Shown here: positions 25,840-34,112 of the stretch, piece after piece
Position numbering within the stretch: the stretch's first letter is position 1
Layout of the letters: the number at the start of each line of letters is the position of its first letter
Assembly (NCBI GenBank): GCA_041946825.1
Contig: JBHGBD010000004.1
Span: forward strand, 134,633 to 198,632
DNA from: CAZTHM01 sp041946825
GTDB taxonomy: Bacteria; Acidobacteriota; Terriglobia; UBA7540
Direction: 5' to 3'
Length of the DNA: 64,000 bases
Translations under genes and position numbers: made by a program
Notes under the pieces: model-generated
The model's input: only the letters and a program-made list of their open reading frames with translations
Told to the model about the DNA's origin: nothing
Database searches by the model: none

Positions 25840-27027
25840 ATGCGCGAACCGGTCATCATCGCCGCCGTTCGCACCGCCATCGGCAAGTTTCAAGGTTCCC
25901 TTTCCCCCCTTTCCGCCGTCGAACTTGGAGCCTGCGTGGTGCGCGAAGCGGTGCGTCGAGCGGGAATCGAACCCGCTCAGGTCGACGAAATCATCATGGG
26001 CAATGTGGTTTCGGCGGGACTCGGGCAGAATCCCGCGCGCCAGGCGGGCCTGAAGGGCGGCCTCGCGAACCATGTCGCCGCGATGACCATCAACAAAGTC
26101 TGCGGCTCCGGATTGAAGGCGGTGGCACTGGCGGCGCAGGCGATTCAAACCGAAAACGCCGATATCGTTGTCGCGGGCGGCATGGAGTCGATGAGCAACT
26201 GCCCTTACCTCCTGCCGCAACTGCGGGGCGGATTGCGCCTGGGCCACGGCAGAGTGCTCGACTCGATGATCACCGACGGACTCTGGGACGCCTACGAAGA
26301 CTTTCATATGGGCATGACGGCGGAGCTGGTGGCGGAGAAATACCAGATTTCCCGCCAGCGCCAGGACGCCTACGCCGTCGAGAGCCATCGCCGCGCGCTC
26401 GACGCCATCAAGAGCTGCCGCTTCAAAGATGAAATCGTTCCCATCAGTATCCCTCAGAAGAAAGGCCCCCCGATTGAATTCGCGAAGGACGAATCGCCGC
26501 GCGAAGACACTTCGTTGGATGCCCTGGCGAAGTTGAAGCCCGCGTTCAAACCCGACGGCACCGTCACCGCCGGAAACGCTCCGGGTACGAACGATGGCGC
26601 TTCGGCGCTGGTCGTGACTTCCGCCGAAACCGCCCGCAAACTGGGAAAAGTGCCGCTGGCCCGCGTTGTCGGCCAGGCGGTGAGCGGCGTCGAGCCCAAG
26701 TGGGTAATGATGGCGCCGGTTACAGCGGTGCAGTCGCTGCTGAAAAAAGTCGGCTGGAAACAGGACGACGTTGATCTCTTTGAGCTGAACGAAGCCTTCG
26801 CGGTCCAAGCCCTCGCCGTCATCCAGGAACTGGGTCTCGATCCCGCCAAAACCAACGTCAATGGCGGCGCGGTGGCGCTCGGCCATCCCATTGGCGCTTC
26901 CGGCGCGCGCATCCTCGTCACCCTGCTCTACGAAATGGCTCGCCGGAACGCCCGCCGCGGCGTCGCGGCGCTCTGCCTGGGCGGAGGAAACGCGGTGGCG
27001 CTGGCGGTGGAGGGGTCTGGCGTTTGA
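25840..27027 (+). CDS. Acetyl-CoA C-acetyltransferase (thiolase)
   Basis: A 395-residue type II (acetoacetyl-CoA) thiolase. The acyl-accepting Cys is C88 in NKVCGSG; the second half has NVNGGAVALGHPIGASG (catalytic His) and CLGGGNA (catalytic Cys near 382). The NEAFA motif is present. It condenses two acetyl-CoA to acetoacetyl-CoA or runs in reverse in fatty-acid oxidation. The 3-hydroxybutyryl-CoA dehydrogenase about 490 bases downstream on the same strand continues the pathway, and between them a small inverted-repeat element has inserted. Direction (butyrate/PHB-type synthesis or degradation) cannot be told. Confidence 0.95.
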   Translation: MREPVIIAAVRTAIGKFQGSLSPLSAVELGACVVREAVRRAGIEPAQVDEIIMGNVVSAGLGQNPARQAGLKGGLANHVAAMTINKVCGSGLKAVALAAQAIQTENADIVVAGGMESMSNCPYLLPQLRGGLRLGHGRVLDSMITDGLWDAYEDFHMGMTAELVAEKYQISRQRQDAYAVESHRRALDAIKSCRFKDEIVPISIPQKKGPPIEFAKDESPREDTSLDALAKLKPAFKPDGTVTAGNAPGTNDGASALVVTSAETARKLGKVPLARVVGQAVSGVEPKWVMMAPVTAVQSLLKKVGWKQDDVDLFELNEAFAVQALAVIQELGLDPAKTNVNGGAVALGHPIGASGARILVTLLYEMARRNARRGVAALCLGGGNAVALAVEGSGV

Positions 27028-27035
27028 GGAATCTG

Positions 27036-27514
27036 GCGATATTGTGATTTAGCGATATTGTGATTTGAAACCCGCAACTGAATTACACAAATGCTAACAC
27101 AGCAAGAGATGATGCGGGATAGGACTAAGAACTTCGCGATACGAATCGCTAAGATGTTTCGCGCGCTTCCAAAGACCGATGAAGGCCGAGTTCTTGGAAA
27201 GCAAGTGCTTCGATCTGGCACCTCCGTCGCCGCAAACTACCGAGCCGTTTGCCGGTCCAGATCGCGTGCTGACTTCATCTCGAAACTTTCCGTTGTTACC
27301 GAGGAGATTGACGAGACTGCGTTTTGGCTGGAATTGCTGGTTGAAACAAGAATAGTTCCGAAGCCAAAAATGGAAGTACTGCTGAAGGAAGCCAACGAGT
27401 TGACGCGGATCTTCGGAGCGTCTGTCCACACGGCCAGGACAGGATAGAGTTTGGACGTGCAATGACCACGCTTGGCTTTATATCGCTAAATGGCTAAATC
27501 ACAATATCGCTAAA
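27036..27514. mobile_element. Small element: four-helix-bundle gene flanked by inverted repeats
   Basis: On the left, GCGATATTGTGATTT occurs twice in tandem (27036-27050 and 27052-27066). On the right, the exact reverse complement lies at 27496-27510, with a partial second copy before it. The 19-base segment TTTAGCGATATTGTGATTT (27048-27066) is perfectly inverted at 27496-27514. The enclosed 480 bases carry only one gene, encoding a four-helix-bundle protein. The unit sits between two genes of a probable acyl-CoA operon. This looks like a small mobile or formerly mobile insertion; no transposase is present and no target duplication is obvious. Confidence 0.6.
27091..27447 (+). CDS. Four-helix-bundle protein (23S rRNA intervening-sequence protein family)
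   Basis: A 118-residue protein of the family annotated as 'four helix bundle protein' (TIGR02436 by recollection), first seen in intervening sequences of 23S rRNA genes and related in fold to the Avd accessory protein of diversity-generating retroelements. Typical features: MLTQQEMMRDRTKNFAIRIAKMFRALP at the N terminus, GKQVLRSGTSVAANYRAVCRSRSRADFISKLSVVTEEIDE in the middle and a last helix KPKMEVLLKEANELTRIF. Molecular function is unknown; the basic inner face suggests nucleic-acid binding. It is enclosed by inverted repeats. No reverse transcriptase or variable repeat is nearby, so a retroelement role is unlikely here. Confidence 0.85.
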   Translation: MLTQQEMMRDRTKNFAIRIAKMFRALPKTDEGRVLGKQVLRSGTSVAANYRAVCRSRSRADFISKLSVVTEEIDETAFWLELLVETRIVPKPKMEVLLKEANELTRIFGASVHTARTG

Positions 27515-27521
27515 CTGACAC

Positions 27522-28388
27522 ATGTCTCAACCGGTCAAAACAGTAGTGATAGTTGGCGCGGGGACGATGGGCGGCGGGATCGCCCAAGTCCTCGTCAAGA
27601 GTGGATACTCGGTCGTTCTGAATGACGTTGCCGAAAAGTTTCTAGAGAAAGCGGCGGACAGAATCGCCAAGGGACTCGCGCGCGACGTCGAAAAGGGCCG
27701 AATGACGGCCGAGGAGCGCGAGCATGCGCTTGGACGGCTGAAGACGACGGCCGATCTCGCGGAAGTCGCGAAGACCGATTTCATCATCGAAGCAGTCATC
27801 GAAAACTTCGAGACGAAAGCTGGAGTTTTCAAGGCGCTCGACCCGCTGGCCCGGCCCGAAGTCATCTTCGCCTCCAACACGTCTTCGATTTCGATTTCCA
27901 AGCTCGCGGCACAGACGAAACGCCCTACCAAATTCATCGGCCTGCACTTCTTCAATCCCGTGCCAGTGATGAAGCTGGTGGAAGTCGTTCCCGGCCTTGA
28001 TACTTCTCCCGAAACGGTGGAAACCGCGAGTGTCCTTGCCGCTTCGCTGGGCAAGACGGCCATTCGCGTCAACGATTATCCGGGCTTTGTTTCGAACCGC
28101 GTCCTGATGCCGATGATCAACGAGGCGGTTTTCTGCGTGATGGAAGGCGTGGGCGACGCCGCGGCGGTGGACGCCGTGATGAAGCTCGGGATGAACCATC
28201 CCATGGGGCCGCTCGAGCTCGCGGATTTGATTGGTTTGGATGTTTGTTTAGATATAATGAGGGTGTTGTACGAGGGGTTTCACGATTCGAAATACCGTCC
28301 CTGCCCGCTGCTCGAGAAGATGGTCGCCGCCGGAAGACTGGGCCGCAAGACCGGGCGCGGTTTTTACGAATATCCTTCGGGCAAGTAG
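27522..28388 (+). CDS. hbd: 3-hydroxybutyryl-CoA dehydrogenase
   Basis: A 288-residue NAD(P)-dependent 3-hydroxyacyl-CoA dehydrogenase interconverting acetoacetyl-CoA and 3-hydroxybutyryl-CoA. The N-terminal Rossmann motif is GAGTMGGGIAQV at 11-22. The catalytic segment GLHFFNPVPVMKLVEVV and NDYPGFVSNRVLMPMINEAV match the family, and the C terminus ends in the usual GRKTGRGFYEYPSGK. It follows thiolase, the enzyme for the previous step; the intervening four-helix-bundle element appears to be an insertion. A decayed copy of its last 50 or so bases lies about 600 bases downstream. Confidence 0.95.
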   Translation: MSQPVKTVVIVGAGTMGGGIAQVLVKSGYSVVLNDVAEKFLEKAADRIAKGLARDVEKGRMTAEEREHALGRLKTTADLAEVAKTDFIIEAVIENFETKAGVFKALDPLARPEVIFASNTSSISISKLAAQTKRPTKFIGLHFFNPVPVMKLVEVVPGLDTSPETVETASVLAASLGKTAIRVNDYPGFVSNRVLMPMINEAVFCVMEGVGDAAAVDAVMKLGMNHPMGPLELADLIGLDVCLDIMRVLYEGFHDSKYRPCPLLEKMVAAGRLGRKTGRGFYEYPSGK

Positions 28389-28444
28389 ATAAGGTGAGCC
28401 CTGAAGGCCCCGCAGCCAACCGAAATCGAGAGAGTCCTTGCAGT

Positions 28445-28738
28445 ATGCCCACGATCCTTCGGTCTGGCCCTTATCGTTTCTTCTTCTACTCGGCGGATAA
28501 TCGTGAACCGCCGCACGTCCATATAGAAAGGGAGGAGAAAATCGCTAAGTTCTGGCTCGACCCGGTGCGAATCCAGTCGAGCGGTGGATTCAGCCGAAAG
28601 GAAATTGGTACAATCCAGAAACTGGTGGAAGAAAACGCCAGCGCGCTTTTGGGGAGTTGGAATGAGTTCTTCAGTCGTAGAGGTCAATCGGGCCCGGGCC
28701 CAGCAGGTCACGGTCACGGACGAAAGTCTCATCGTTGA
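28445..28738 (+). CDS. DUF4160 protein
   Basis: The frame runs from inside hbd, but the ATG at 28445 begins the canonical family start MPTILRSGPYRFFFYSADNREPPHVHIE. Including KFWLDPVRIQSSGGFS and the helix KEIGTIQKLVEENASALLGSWNEFF, the 97-residue protein matches DUF4160 closely. The last 20 residues (Gly/His-rich) look like an extension read through the start of the next gene. DUF4160 genes often sit beside DUF2442 genes, and the pair is suspected to be a toxin-antitoxin-like module; that role is not demonstrated to my knowledge. The pair lies between hbd and a decayed copy of the hbd 3' end. Confidence 0.85.
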   Translation: MPTILRSGPYRFFFYSADNREPPHVHIEREEKIAKFWLDPVRIQSSGGFSRKEIGTIQKLVEENASALLGSWNEFFSRRGQSGPGPAGHGHGRKSHR

Positions 28739-28979
28739 GCTGACCGACGGCCGGACGATCTCCGTCCCGCTGGCTTGGTATCCCCGGCTTCTTCATGGCA
28801 GTACTGCCGAACGCAGCAACTGGCGCCTAATCGGCGCCGGGGAGGGCATCCACTGGCCTGATCTGGATGAGGACCTAAGCGTCGAGAGCTTGATCGCGGG
28901 AAGCCCTTCGGGCGAGTCCAACGATTCCCTCAAGCGTTGGCTTGAAAAACGCAAGCCCGCGGCCCACTCGAAGAAATGA
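28662..28979 (+). CDS. DUF2442 protein
   Basis: A 105-residue protein starting at the ATG at 28662, inside the DUF4160 gene and in a different frame (77-base overlap). Recognisable DUF2442 features: VTVTDESLIVELTDGRTISVPLAWYPRLLHGS, then NWRLIGAGEGIHWPDLDEDLSVESLIAG. The tail is Lys-rich. The long overlap implies translational coupling, as is usual for two-gene modules whose products interact. In such pairs DUF2442 is the likely regulator or antidote; this is inference from organisation. No known toxin active site is visible in either protein. Confidence 0.85.
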   Translation: MSSSVVEVNRARAQQVTVTDESLIVELTDGRTISVPLAWYPRLLHGSTAERSNWRLIGAGEGIHWPDLDEDLSVESLIAGSPSGESNDSLKRWLEKRKPAAHSKK

Positions 28980-28980
28980 C

Positions 28981-29027
28981 TCGCCGACCGCCGGGCCGTA
29001 AGACGGGGCGGGTTTTTTCGAATACTC
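28981..29027 (+). pseudogene. Decayed copy of the hbd 3' end
   Basis: Aligning GGGCCGTAAGACGGGGCG onwards with GGGCCGCAAGACCGGGCG in hbd (28340 region), about 30 of 36 positions agree, continuing through GGTTTTT and CGAATA. In the hbd frame this would encode the GRKTGRGFYEY tail, but here it has a one-base deletion and is not translated. Its position just after the DUF4160/DUF2442 pair suggests that the pair inserted at the gene's 3' end, or that a second hbd-like gene was lost. Confidence 0.5.
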
Positions 29028-29070
29028 CCGAGGTTAATTCTCGCCAGCGTGGCCTGATTGCTTGGGCGAC

Positions 29071-29436
29071 ATGAATCATGATTTGTTCCCGTTTGTAGTC
29101 TTATTCGCGTGTCTGGTTATGCCCGCGCTCCTGGCTCGACACGGAATCGGGAGTCGCGGAGTCTGGTTAGGAGGCGGCCTGGGCGCCTTCCTGGCATTTG
29201 TTTTGTACAGCCTCGTTTGGTGGAAAACCGTCGATCCGGAGGAGCTCACTTACGACTGGCCTCCCTCGGCGCCTCTGGGAGGAGTCGACGGGTACTGTCT
29301 ATTCCTCACGATTGGATTTATGGTCGCAGCCATCTTTTGCAGGCCGAAGACTATGACGGATACCGGTCTAATAAGCAATATTGAAGGGAGAGTCCTAAAT
29401 GGCGGAAGAGCGGACGGAAAAAACGAAAGCGATTGA
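29071..29436 (+). CDS. Small membrane protein of unknown function overlapping the recA start
   Basis: A 121-residue frame with two to three hydrophobic spans (residues about 5-20, 30-50 and 78-95) and a polar tail. It runs 38 bases past the recA start codon in another frame. The ATG at 29071 is weak (no ribosome site). Because the last part is out of frame over recA, the real gene may be chance or decayed. No homology recognised. Confidence 0.3.
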   Translation: MNHDLFPFVVLFACLVMPALLARHGIGSRGVWLGGGLGAFLAFVLYSLVWWKTVDPEELTYDWPPSAPLGGVDGYCLFLTIGFMVAAIFCRPKTMTDTGLISNIEGRVLNGGRADGKNESD

Positions 29437-30454
29437 CCTGGCGCTGACGCAGATCGAGAAGCAATTCGGCAAAGGCTCCATCATGCGGCTGGGGACGAAG
29501 GAGGCGCTAGTACCGGTCGAAGTCATTCCCACCGGCTCGATTTCCTTCGACGCGGCGCTGGGTGTGGGCGGACTGCCGCGCGGGCGTGTGGTCGAAGTTT
29601 TCGGGCCGGAATCGAGCGGCAAGACAACGATCGCGCTGCACGTGGTGGCGGAAGCGCAAAAGCGCGGCGGTATGGCAGCGTTTGTGGACGCCGAGCACGC
29701 GCTCGACGCCGCCTACGCCAAAAGGCTGGGCGTGGACGTGGACAACCTCCTGGTCTCGCAACCCGACTACGGCGAGCAGGCGCTGGAAATCGCGGAAGCC
29801 CTGGTGCGGTCAAACGCTGTGGATGTGCTGGTGATTGATTCGGTCGCGGCGCTGGTCCCCAAGGCCGAGCTCGACGGCGATATGGGCGACTCGTTGCCCG
29901 GGCTGCAGGCGCGCCTGATGTCGCAGGCGTTACGCAAACTCGCGGGAATTGTTGCTAAGTCCAAGACCTGTCTCGTCTTTATCAATCAGATTCGCGAAAA
30001 AATCGGAATTATGTTCGGTAACCCTGAGACGACCACGGGCGGCCGGGCCCTGAAGTTCTATTCTTCGGTCCGGGTGGACATCCGACGGATCGCCGCCATC
30101 AAGGACGGGGACCGGGTGGTGGGCAACCGCACCAAGGTAAAAATCGTCAAAAACAAGATTGCCGCTCCCTTTCGGGAGGCAGAATTTGATATCCTATATG
30201 GAGAGGGGATCTCCAAGGAAGGCGATCTGATCGACATCGCCGCCGAGCGGAATATACTGGAGAAGAGCGGCGCCTGGTTTTCCTATGGGGGAGAGCGCAT
30301 TGGCCAGGGCCGCGAGAACGCCCGGCAGTTCCTTCGCGACAATCCGGATATCCGGAAGAAAGTTGAGATCGAAGTTCGTAAAGCCTTGAACCTGCCGCTG
30401 CCGGTAGAAACACCGGAAAAAGAGAGCGCGGTCGCGGCCAAGGCGAAGAAGTAG
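29399..30454 (+). CDS. recA: Recombinase RecA
   Basis: A 351-residue RecA, the ATP-dependent DNA strand-exchange protein of homologous recombination and SOS signalling. It starts MAEERTEKTKAIDLALTQIEKQFGKGSIMRLG, has Walker A GPESSGKTT at 69-77, VDAEHALD, VIDSVAALVPKAEL, and the loop NQIREKIGIMFGNPETTTGGRALKFYSSVR. The Lys/Ala-rich C-terminal tail is typical. AAGGGAGAG precedes the ATG. I found no LexA-type operator upstream, but lineage-specific boxes are hard to judge by eye. Confidence 0.98.
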   Translation: MAEERTEKTKAIDLALTQIEKQFGKGSIMRLGTKEALVPVEVIPTGSISFDAALGVGGLPRGRVVEVFGPESSGKTTIALHVVAEAQKRGGMAAFVDAEHALDAAYAKRLGVDVDNLLVSQPDYGEQALEIAEALVRSNAVDVLVIDSVAALVPKAELDGDMGDSLPGLQARLMSQALRKLAGIVAKSKTCLVFINQIREKIGIMFGNPETTTGGRALKFYSSVRVDIRRIAAIKDGDRVVGNRTKVKIVKNKIAAPFREAEFDILYGEGISKEGDLIDIAAERNILEKSGAWFSYGGERIGQGRENARQFLRDNPDIRKKVEIEVRKALNLPLPVETPEKESAVAAKAKK

Positions 30455-30551
30455 AACCTAGAGGACCAACCTTTTTGGGGAAGCTCCAAAGTTGACCGGC
30501 GCCAGGGTCGGCCAGGAGCGGGAAACCAACCGACAATGCAAGGGAGGCTGC

Positions 30552-31727
30552 GTGAATCTCGTGCGTAAAAAGATTGCCATCCTGGCAGTGGCAGTCGTCT
30601 GGCTGTTGGCAGGCGACCTCCTCGGGGGAACGTCCGATCCGGTACGAAAGAGCACCACAAGCGCAACCACCTCTTCGAAGCCCGCGCTGCGATCAACTAC
30701 CAACTCGACCATCAGCAGCAAGAAAAAGAGAACGGTCCGCCGTCGGGCTCGACGGCGCAATCCATGGCGGATCAGCTCATATGGTGATCCGGCCGCAGAG
30801 GATAACCCCGCCGGCGAAGACCCGCTGGTCCGCGAGGCCGCTCTCGAGGCGATGGGAAAATGGAATGGCAGCGTGGTCGTGGTCGACCCGAACAGCGGGC
30901 GAATCCTCTCGATCATCAATCAGCCGTTGGCGCTTTCCAGTGCGTTCACCCCTTGCTCGACATTCAAACCCGTCGTCGCCCTGGCTGCGTTGAAGGAAGG
31001 GCTGATCACTCCCGAAACCAAGATTCGTGTGGGGCGCCGGACGCGCATGGATTTGACCGAAGCCCTGGCGCATTCCAACAACCCCTTCTTTCAGACCCTG
31101 GGAAAACAGCTGGGCTTTGAGCGGCTTTTCGAAATTGCTCACCGCTTTGGTTTCGGCGAAAAGGCGGGGCTGAATATCCCCGGCGAGTCCGCAGGCCGGT
31201 TCCCCGAGGCGGCGCCCAAGGATGGCGGCGTCGGATTGATGTCGAGCCATGGCAAGGCCATCGAAGTCACGCCGCTGCAGATGGCGGCGGTCATTTCCGC
31301 GATTGCCAACGGCGGCACGCTTTACCACCTCCAGTACCCCCGCACCCCGGAAGAAATTGAGCAATTCCAGCCTCAGGTCCGGGGCCACCTGGAAGATCTC
31401 ACGGATTACTTCCCCCATGTCCGCGAGGGGATGGCGGCTGCGGTCCTTTACGGAACAGCTCGCTCGGCGTTTGATCCTGAGGAACAGATTTACGGTAAGA
31501 CGGGAACCTGCAGCGAAGATGGTGCGCGGCTTGGCTGGTTCGCTTCCTACTCGAGCGAACAGCAACCAAAGTACGTCGTGGTCGTTCTGCTGCGCGGAGG
31601 AAAGATGATGTTCGGCCCGCACGCCGCCGAGATCGCTGGCCGTTTCTACCGGACGCTTCGCCTGCGTGAACAGCCTTCCACTCAAGCCAGCTCGCCCCCG
31701 GCGCTTCTCAATGGCTTGCGACCTTAA
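30552..31727 (+). CDS. Penicillin-binding transpeptidase-domain protein
   Basis: A GTG at 30552 is preferred: AAGGGAGG precedes it and it starts a short cytoplasmic tail and membrane anchor (MNLVRKKIAILAVAVVWLLAG). The product is 391 residues. After a Lys/Arg/Ser-rich linker (about 30-80), the transpeptidase core has the active-site serine in STFK (S136, K139 in this numbering), SNN for the second motif and KTGT for the third. All three are present, so it should acylate D-Ala-D-Ala peptides or beta-lactams. It lacks a glycosyltransferase or PASTA domain and is short for a class B PBP, which suggests a specialised D,D-transpeptidase or a sensor-like PBP. It follows recA by 97 bases. Confidence 0.83.
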   Translation: MNLVRKKIAILAVAVVWLLAGDLLGGTSDPVRKSTTSATTSSKPALRSTTNSTISSKKKRTVRRRARRRNPWRISSYGDPAAEDNPAGEDPLVREAALEAMGKWNGSVVVVDPNSGRILSIINQPLALSSAFTPCSTFKPVVALAALKEGLITPETKIRVGRRTRMDLTEALAHSNNPFFQTLGKQLGFERLFEIAHRFGFGEKAGLNIPGESAGRFPEAAPKDGGVGLMSSHGKAIEVTPLQMAAVISAIANGGTLYHLQYPRTPEEIEQFQPQVRGHLEDLTDYFPHVREGMAAAVLYGTARSAFDPEEQIYGKTGTCSEDGARLGWFASYSSEQQPKYVVVVLLRGGKMMFGPHAAEIAGRFYRTLRLREQPSTQASSPPALLNGLRP

Positions 31728-31757
31728 GACTGAATCTCGCGGTTCGATAGCGCTCTA

Positions 31758-32684
31758 TCACAAGGCGCGAAGATCAAAGACTCTCTCGGCGTAGATCCTG
31801 CTCAATCTCAAATCCTCTTCCAGTGAACGGGTGATGGTTGTCCCCTTCTCGTAAGCGAGTTCCACAACCAGGTAACCGTTGTATCCAGTTTGCGTCAAAT
31901 GCGCTGCAATCTTGTGGTAATCGACATCACCCTCGTTGAAGTCCTCCGTCCAAATGCCGCCTTTTGAGTTTCGCAAGTGGAGACCCCGAAGCCGGTTTCC
32001 AGTCTCTGCCACAAAGGCAATTGGATCCTGGCCCCCGCGGTACGCCCAGTGAACATCCACACAGCAGTCCACGAGCTTAGGGTCGGTGTTCGCCAACTGG
32101 TATCGCCACTCGCGCGCGTTTTCGACGAGTTCCGGCGTGTGATGATGAACCATCAAGCGGACACCCAGCTTGTTGAGTTCGCCGCCGAGTTGGTTCAGAT
32201 AGCGCGCCTGCGTCGCCAACTCCTCGTCCGACTTTCTTCCTTGATGGGGTTTGGGACTGGGATTCGTCACGATTCCTCGAACACCTTCTCCTCGAGTAGC
32301 CTGCGCCAGTTCCAGAATCGTCTTAATGGAATGCTCTGCCATGCGCGGCTCGTGCAGGATGCTGTTAGCGTAAAACGTCGGCATGTTGAGGTTGTATTTC
32401 TTCAGCAGCCCGAAGGTCTTCTCCCGCAACCCTGGACTCACGAAGATGTCGTTAAGATCGACATTCGCGTAACCCGCGCGGTGAAAGGTCGAAAGCATCT
32501 CCTCCACGCCCTCGGCCGGAGTTTTCTTCGCAGCTTCAAAATGCTGAATCCAGATGTAAGCCTGGACGGAGAGAATGGGATGATAGCGGGGCGAAGCCAC
32601 CGCGCATAACCCCGGAATAGAGCTTCCTGCGAGGGCTGCCATTTTAGTCAGAGCCTCGCGTCGTGTGCATCTATTTCCGCTCAT
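31758..32684 (-). CDS. Sugar-phosphate isomerase/epimerase-like TIM-barrel protein with Tat-type signal
   Basis: A 308-residue xylose-isomerase-like TIM barrel. The N terminus TRREALTKMAALAGSSIPGLCA carries twin Arg and a hydrophobic core, so Tat export is likely. Metal-ligand type residues appear in MVHHHTPEL, DCCVDVHWAYRGG, GLHLRNSK and VVELAYEKG. Exported family members of this kind are common in Acidobacteria and Planctomycetes and act on sugars or inositol-like compounds. It is divergent from the Gfo/Idh/MocA gene (248 bases between), which probably works on the same class of substrate. Confidence 0.82.
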   Translation of the reverse strand: MSGNRCTRREALTKMAALAGSSIPGLCAVASPRYHPILSVQAYIWIQHFEAAKKTPAEGVEEMLSTFHRAGYANVDLNDIFVSPGLREKTFGLLKKYNLNMPTFYANSILHEPRMAEHSIKTILELAQATRGEGVRGIVTNPSPKPHQGRKSDEELATQARYLNQLGGELNKLGVRLMVHHHTPELVENAREWRYQLANTDPKLVDCCVDVHWAYRGGQDPIAFVAETGNRLRGLHLRNSKGGIWTEDFNEGDVDYHKIAAHLTQTGYNGYLVVELAYEKGTTITRSLEEDLRLSRIYAERVFDLRAL

Positions 32685-32932
32685 CGAGAATCACCTCTTG
32701 GGTTTTCGGAGCGCCCGCCAGAAACCACTCCACAACCTGGGCCGGCGCTCATCGTGGGCGGAATCTACTGCTCATTCGACGAGGGGTCAAGCCTTGTCCG
32801 GCCCGCACATCCTGCTGCGTCATGCGGATATCTTCCCCAACTGCACAAGAAGGCGTATAGTGGCGGGCGCGGTTCCGCAAGTGTCGTCCCCGAAAACGCC
32901 TCGCACCCATTGGCCGAAGCCGGAGGCTTGCT

Positions 32933-34033
32933 ATGACTGTTGATCTGGACCTTCAACACCACGCTCCGCCGCCCAGGAAAAAGGATTACCGCATCGGCGC
33001 GATCGGCGCGGGGTTCATTATGCGCGATTGCCACCTGGTAGCGTATCGCAACGCCGGGTACAACGTTGTGGGGATTACTTCTCAACCTCCCGAGCAGGCC
33101 CGGGAAGTGGCCACGTTGCGTGTCATTCCGAGAGTCTACAACACCAACGAGGAGTTGCTGGCCGACAGCTCAATTGAAGTCGTCGATATCGCCGTGCCGC
33201 CGAATCTCCAGCTGGGGATTGTGCGCGAAGCGGTGAAGCACTCGAACCATATCAAGGGCATCCTGGCGCAGAAGCCTCTGGCGACGAATTACCAGGAGGC
33301 TAAGGAAATCGTCCGCCTGTGCCACGACGCGGGCATTATGCTGGGCGTGAACCACAACATGCGTTACGACCAGTCGATTCGCGCCCTCAAGACTGTCCTG
33401 AATCGCGGCTATTTGGGTGAGCTGGTTCTCGCGACGATTGAGATGCGGGCCATCCCCCATTGGCAGACCTGGGTCAAGGATCTCGGCAAAGTTACGCTGC
33501 TTAACATGAGCATTCATCACCTGGATTCTTTCCGCTTCTTATTTGGCGATCCGAAAAGTGTTTATGTGAGCGCGCGAACCGACCCTCGCACCAAGTTCAA
33601 TCACACGGACGGCATCGTGCTCTACATCCTGGAGTACGCGAATGGGTTCCGTGCCACTTCCTGGGATGATGTTTGGGCGGGACCTGCGCGCGAGGGCGGC
33701 GCTCCGGACACCTACATCAAATGGCGAGTCGAGGGAACCGATGGACTCGCGCAAGGCACCATCGGCTGGCCCTCGTATCCCAATGCCACCCCGAGCACGA
33801 TCGATTTCACCACCAAGGCCCAACCCGGTGTGTGGTTTGCGCCTCGGTGGAAGGAGGTCTGGTTTCCTGACGCCTTCGAGGGCACGATGGGCATGCTGCT
33901 CGAGGCACTCGCGACCGGTTCAGAACCGGCAGTGTCCGGCCGTGACAGTTTGAAAACTATGGCGCTGCTCGACGCCTGCTACAAATCCATCGCCGAGCAT
34001 CGGCCGGTGGAAATTGAGGAGATTCTGAAGTAG
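32933..34033 (+). CDS. Gfo/Idh/MocA-family NAD(P)-dependent oxidoreductase
   Basis: A 366-residue dehydrogenase. After an N-terminal extension of about 15 residues comes the Rossmann motif RIGAIGAGFIMRDCHL, and then AQKPLATNYQEAKEI, equivalent to the family's EKP Lys motif. NHNMRYDQSIRALKTVLNRGYLGELV begins the C-terminal domain, which also shows LLNMSIHHLDSFRFLFG. Such enzymes oxidise sugars or inositols, usually at a ring carbon. The downstream sugar isomerase/epimerase gene begins 79 bases later on the same strand. Substrate unknown. Confidence 0.88.
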   Translation: MTVDLDLQHHAPPPRKKDYRIGAIGAGFIMRDCHLVAYRNAGYNVVGITSQPPEQAREVATLRVIPRVYNTNEELLADSSIEVVDIAVPPNLQLGIVREAVKHSNHIKGILAQKPLATNYQEAKEIVRLCHDAGIMLGVNHNMRYDQSIRALKTVLNRGYLGELVLATIEMRAIPHWQTWVKDLGKVTLLNMSIHHLDSFRFLFGDPKSVYVSARTDPRTKFNHTDGIVLYILEYANGFRATSWDDVWAGPAREGGAPDTYIKWRVEGTDGLAQGTIGWPSYPNATPSTIDFTTKAQPGVWFAPRWKEVWFPDAFEGTMGMLLEALATGSEPAVSGRDSLKTMALLDACYKSIAEHRPVEIEEILK

Positions 34034-34112
34034 AGATGCCCTGGCGGGGCGTCTCCTTGACCGTCTGATTCAAGACGCTCCACCGGAGCGCCTCTAGGAA
34101 GGAGGATTCATC

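Noticed and set aside
27036..27514. Diversity-generating retroelement (because the four-helix-bundle protein is related to Avd)
   Set aside because: No reverse transcriptase, template repeat or variable repeat is present in or near the element.
29399..29436. SOS (LexA) operator at recA
   Set aside because: No recognisable LexA-type inverted repeat was found in the 300 bases before recA; unfamiliar lineage-specific boxes cannot be excluded.
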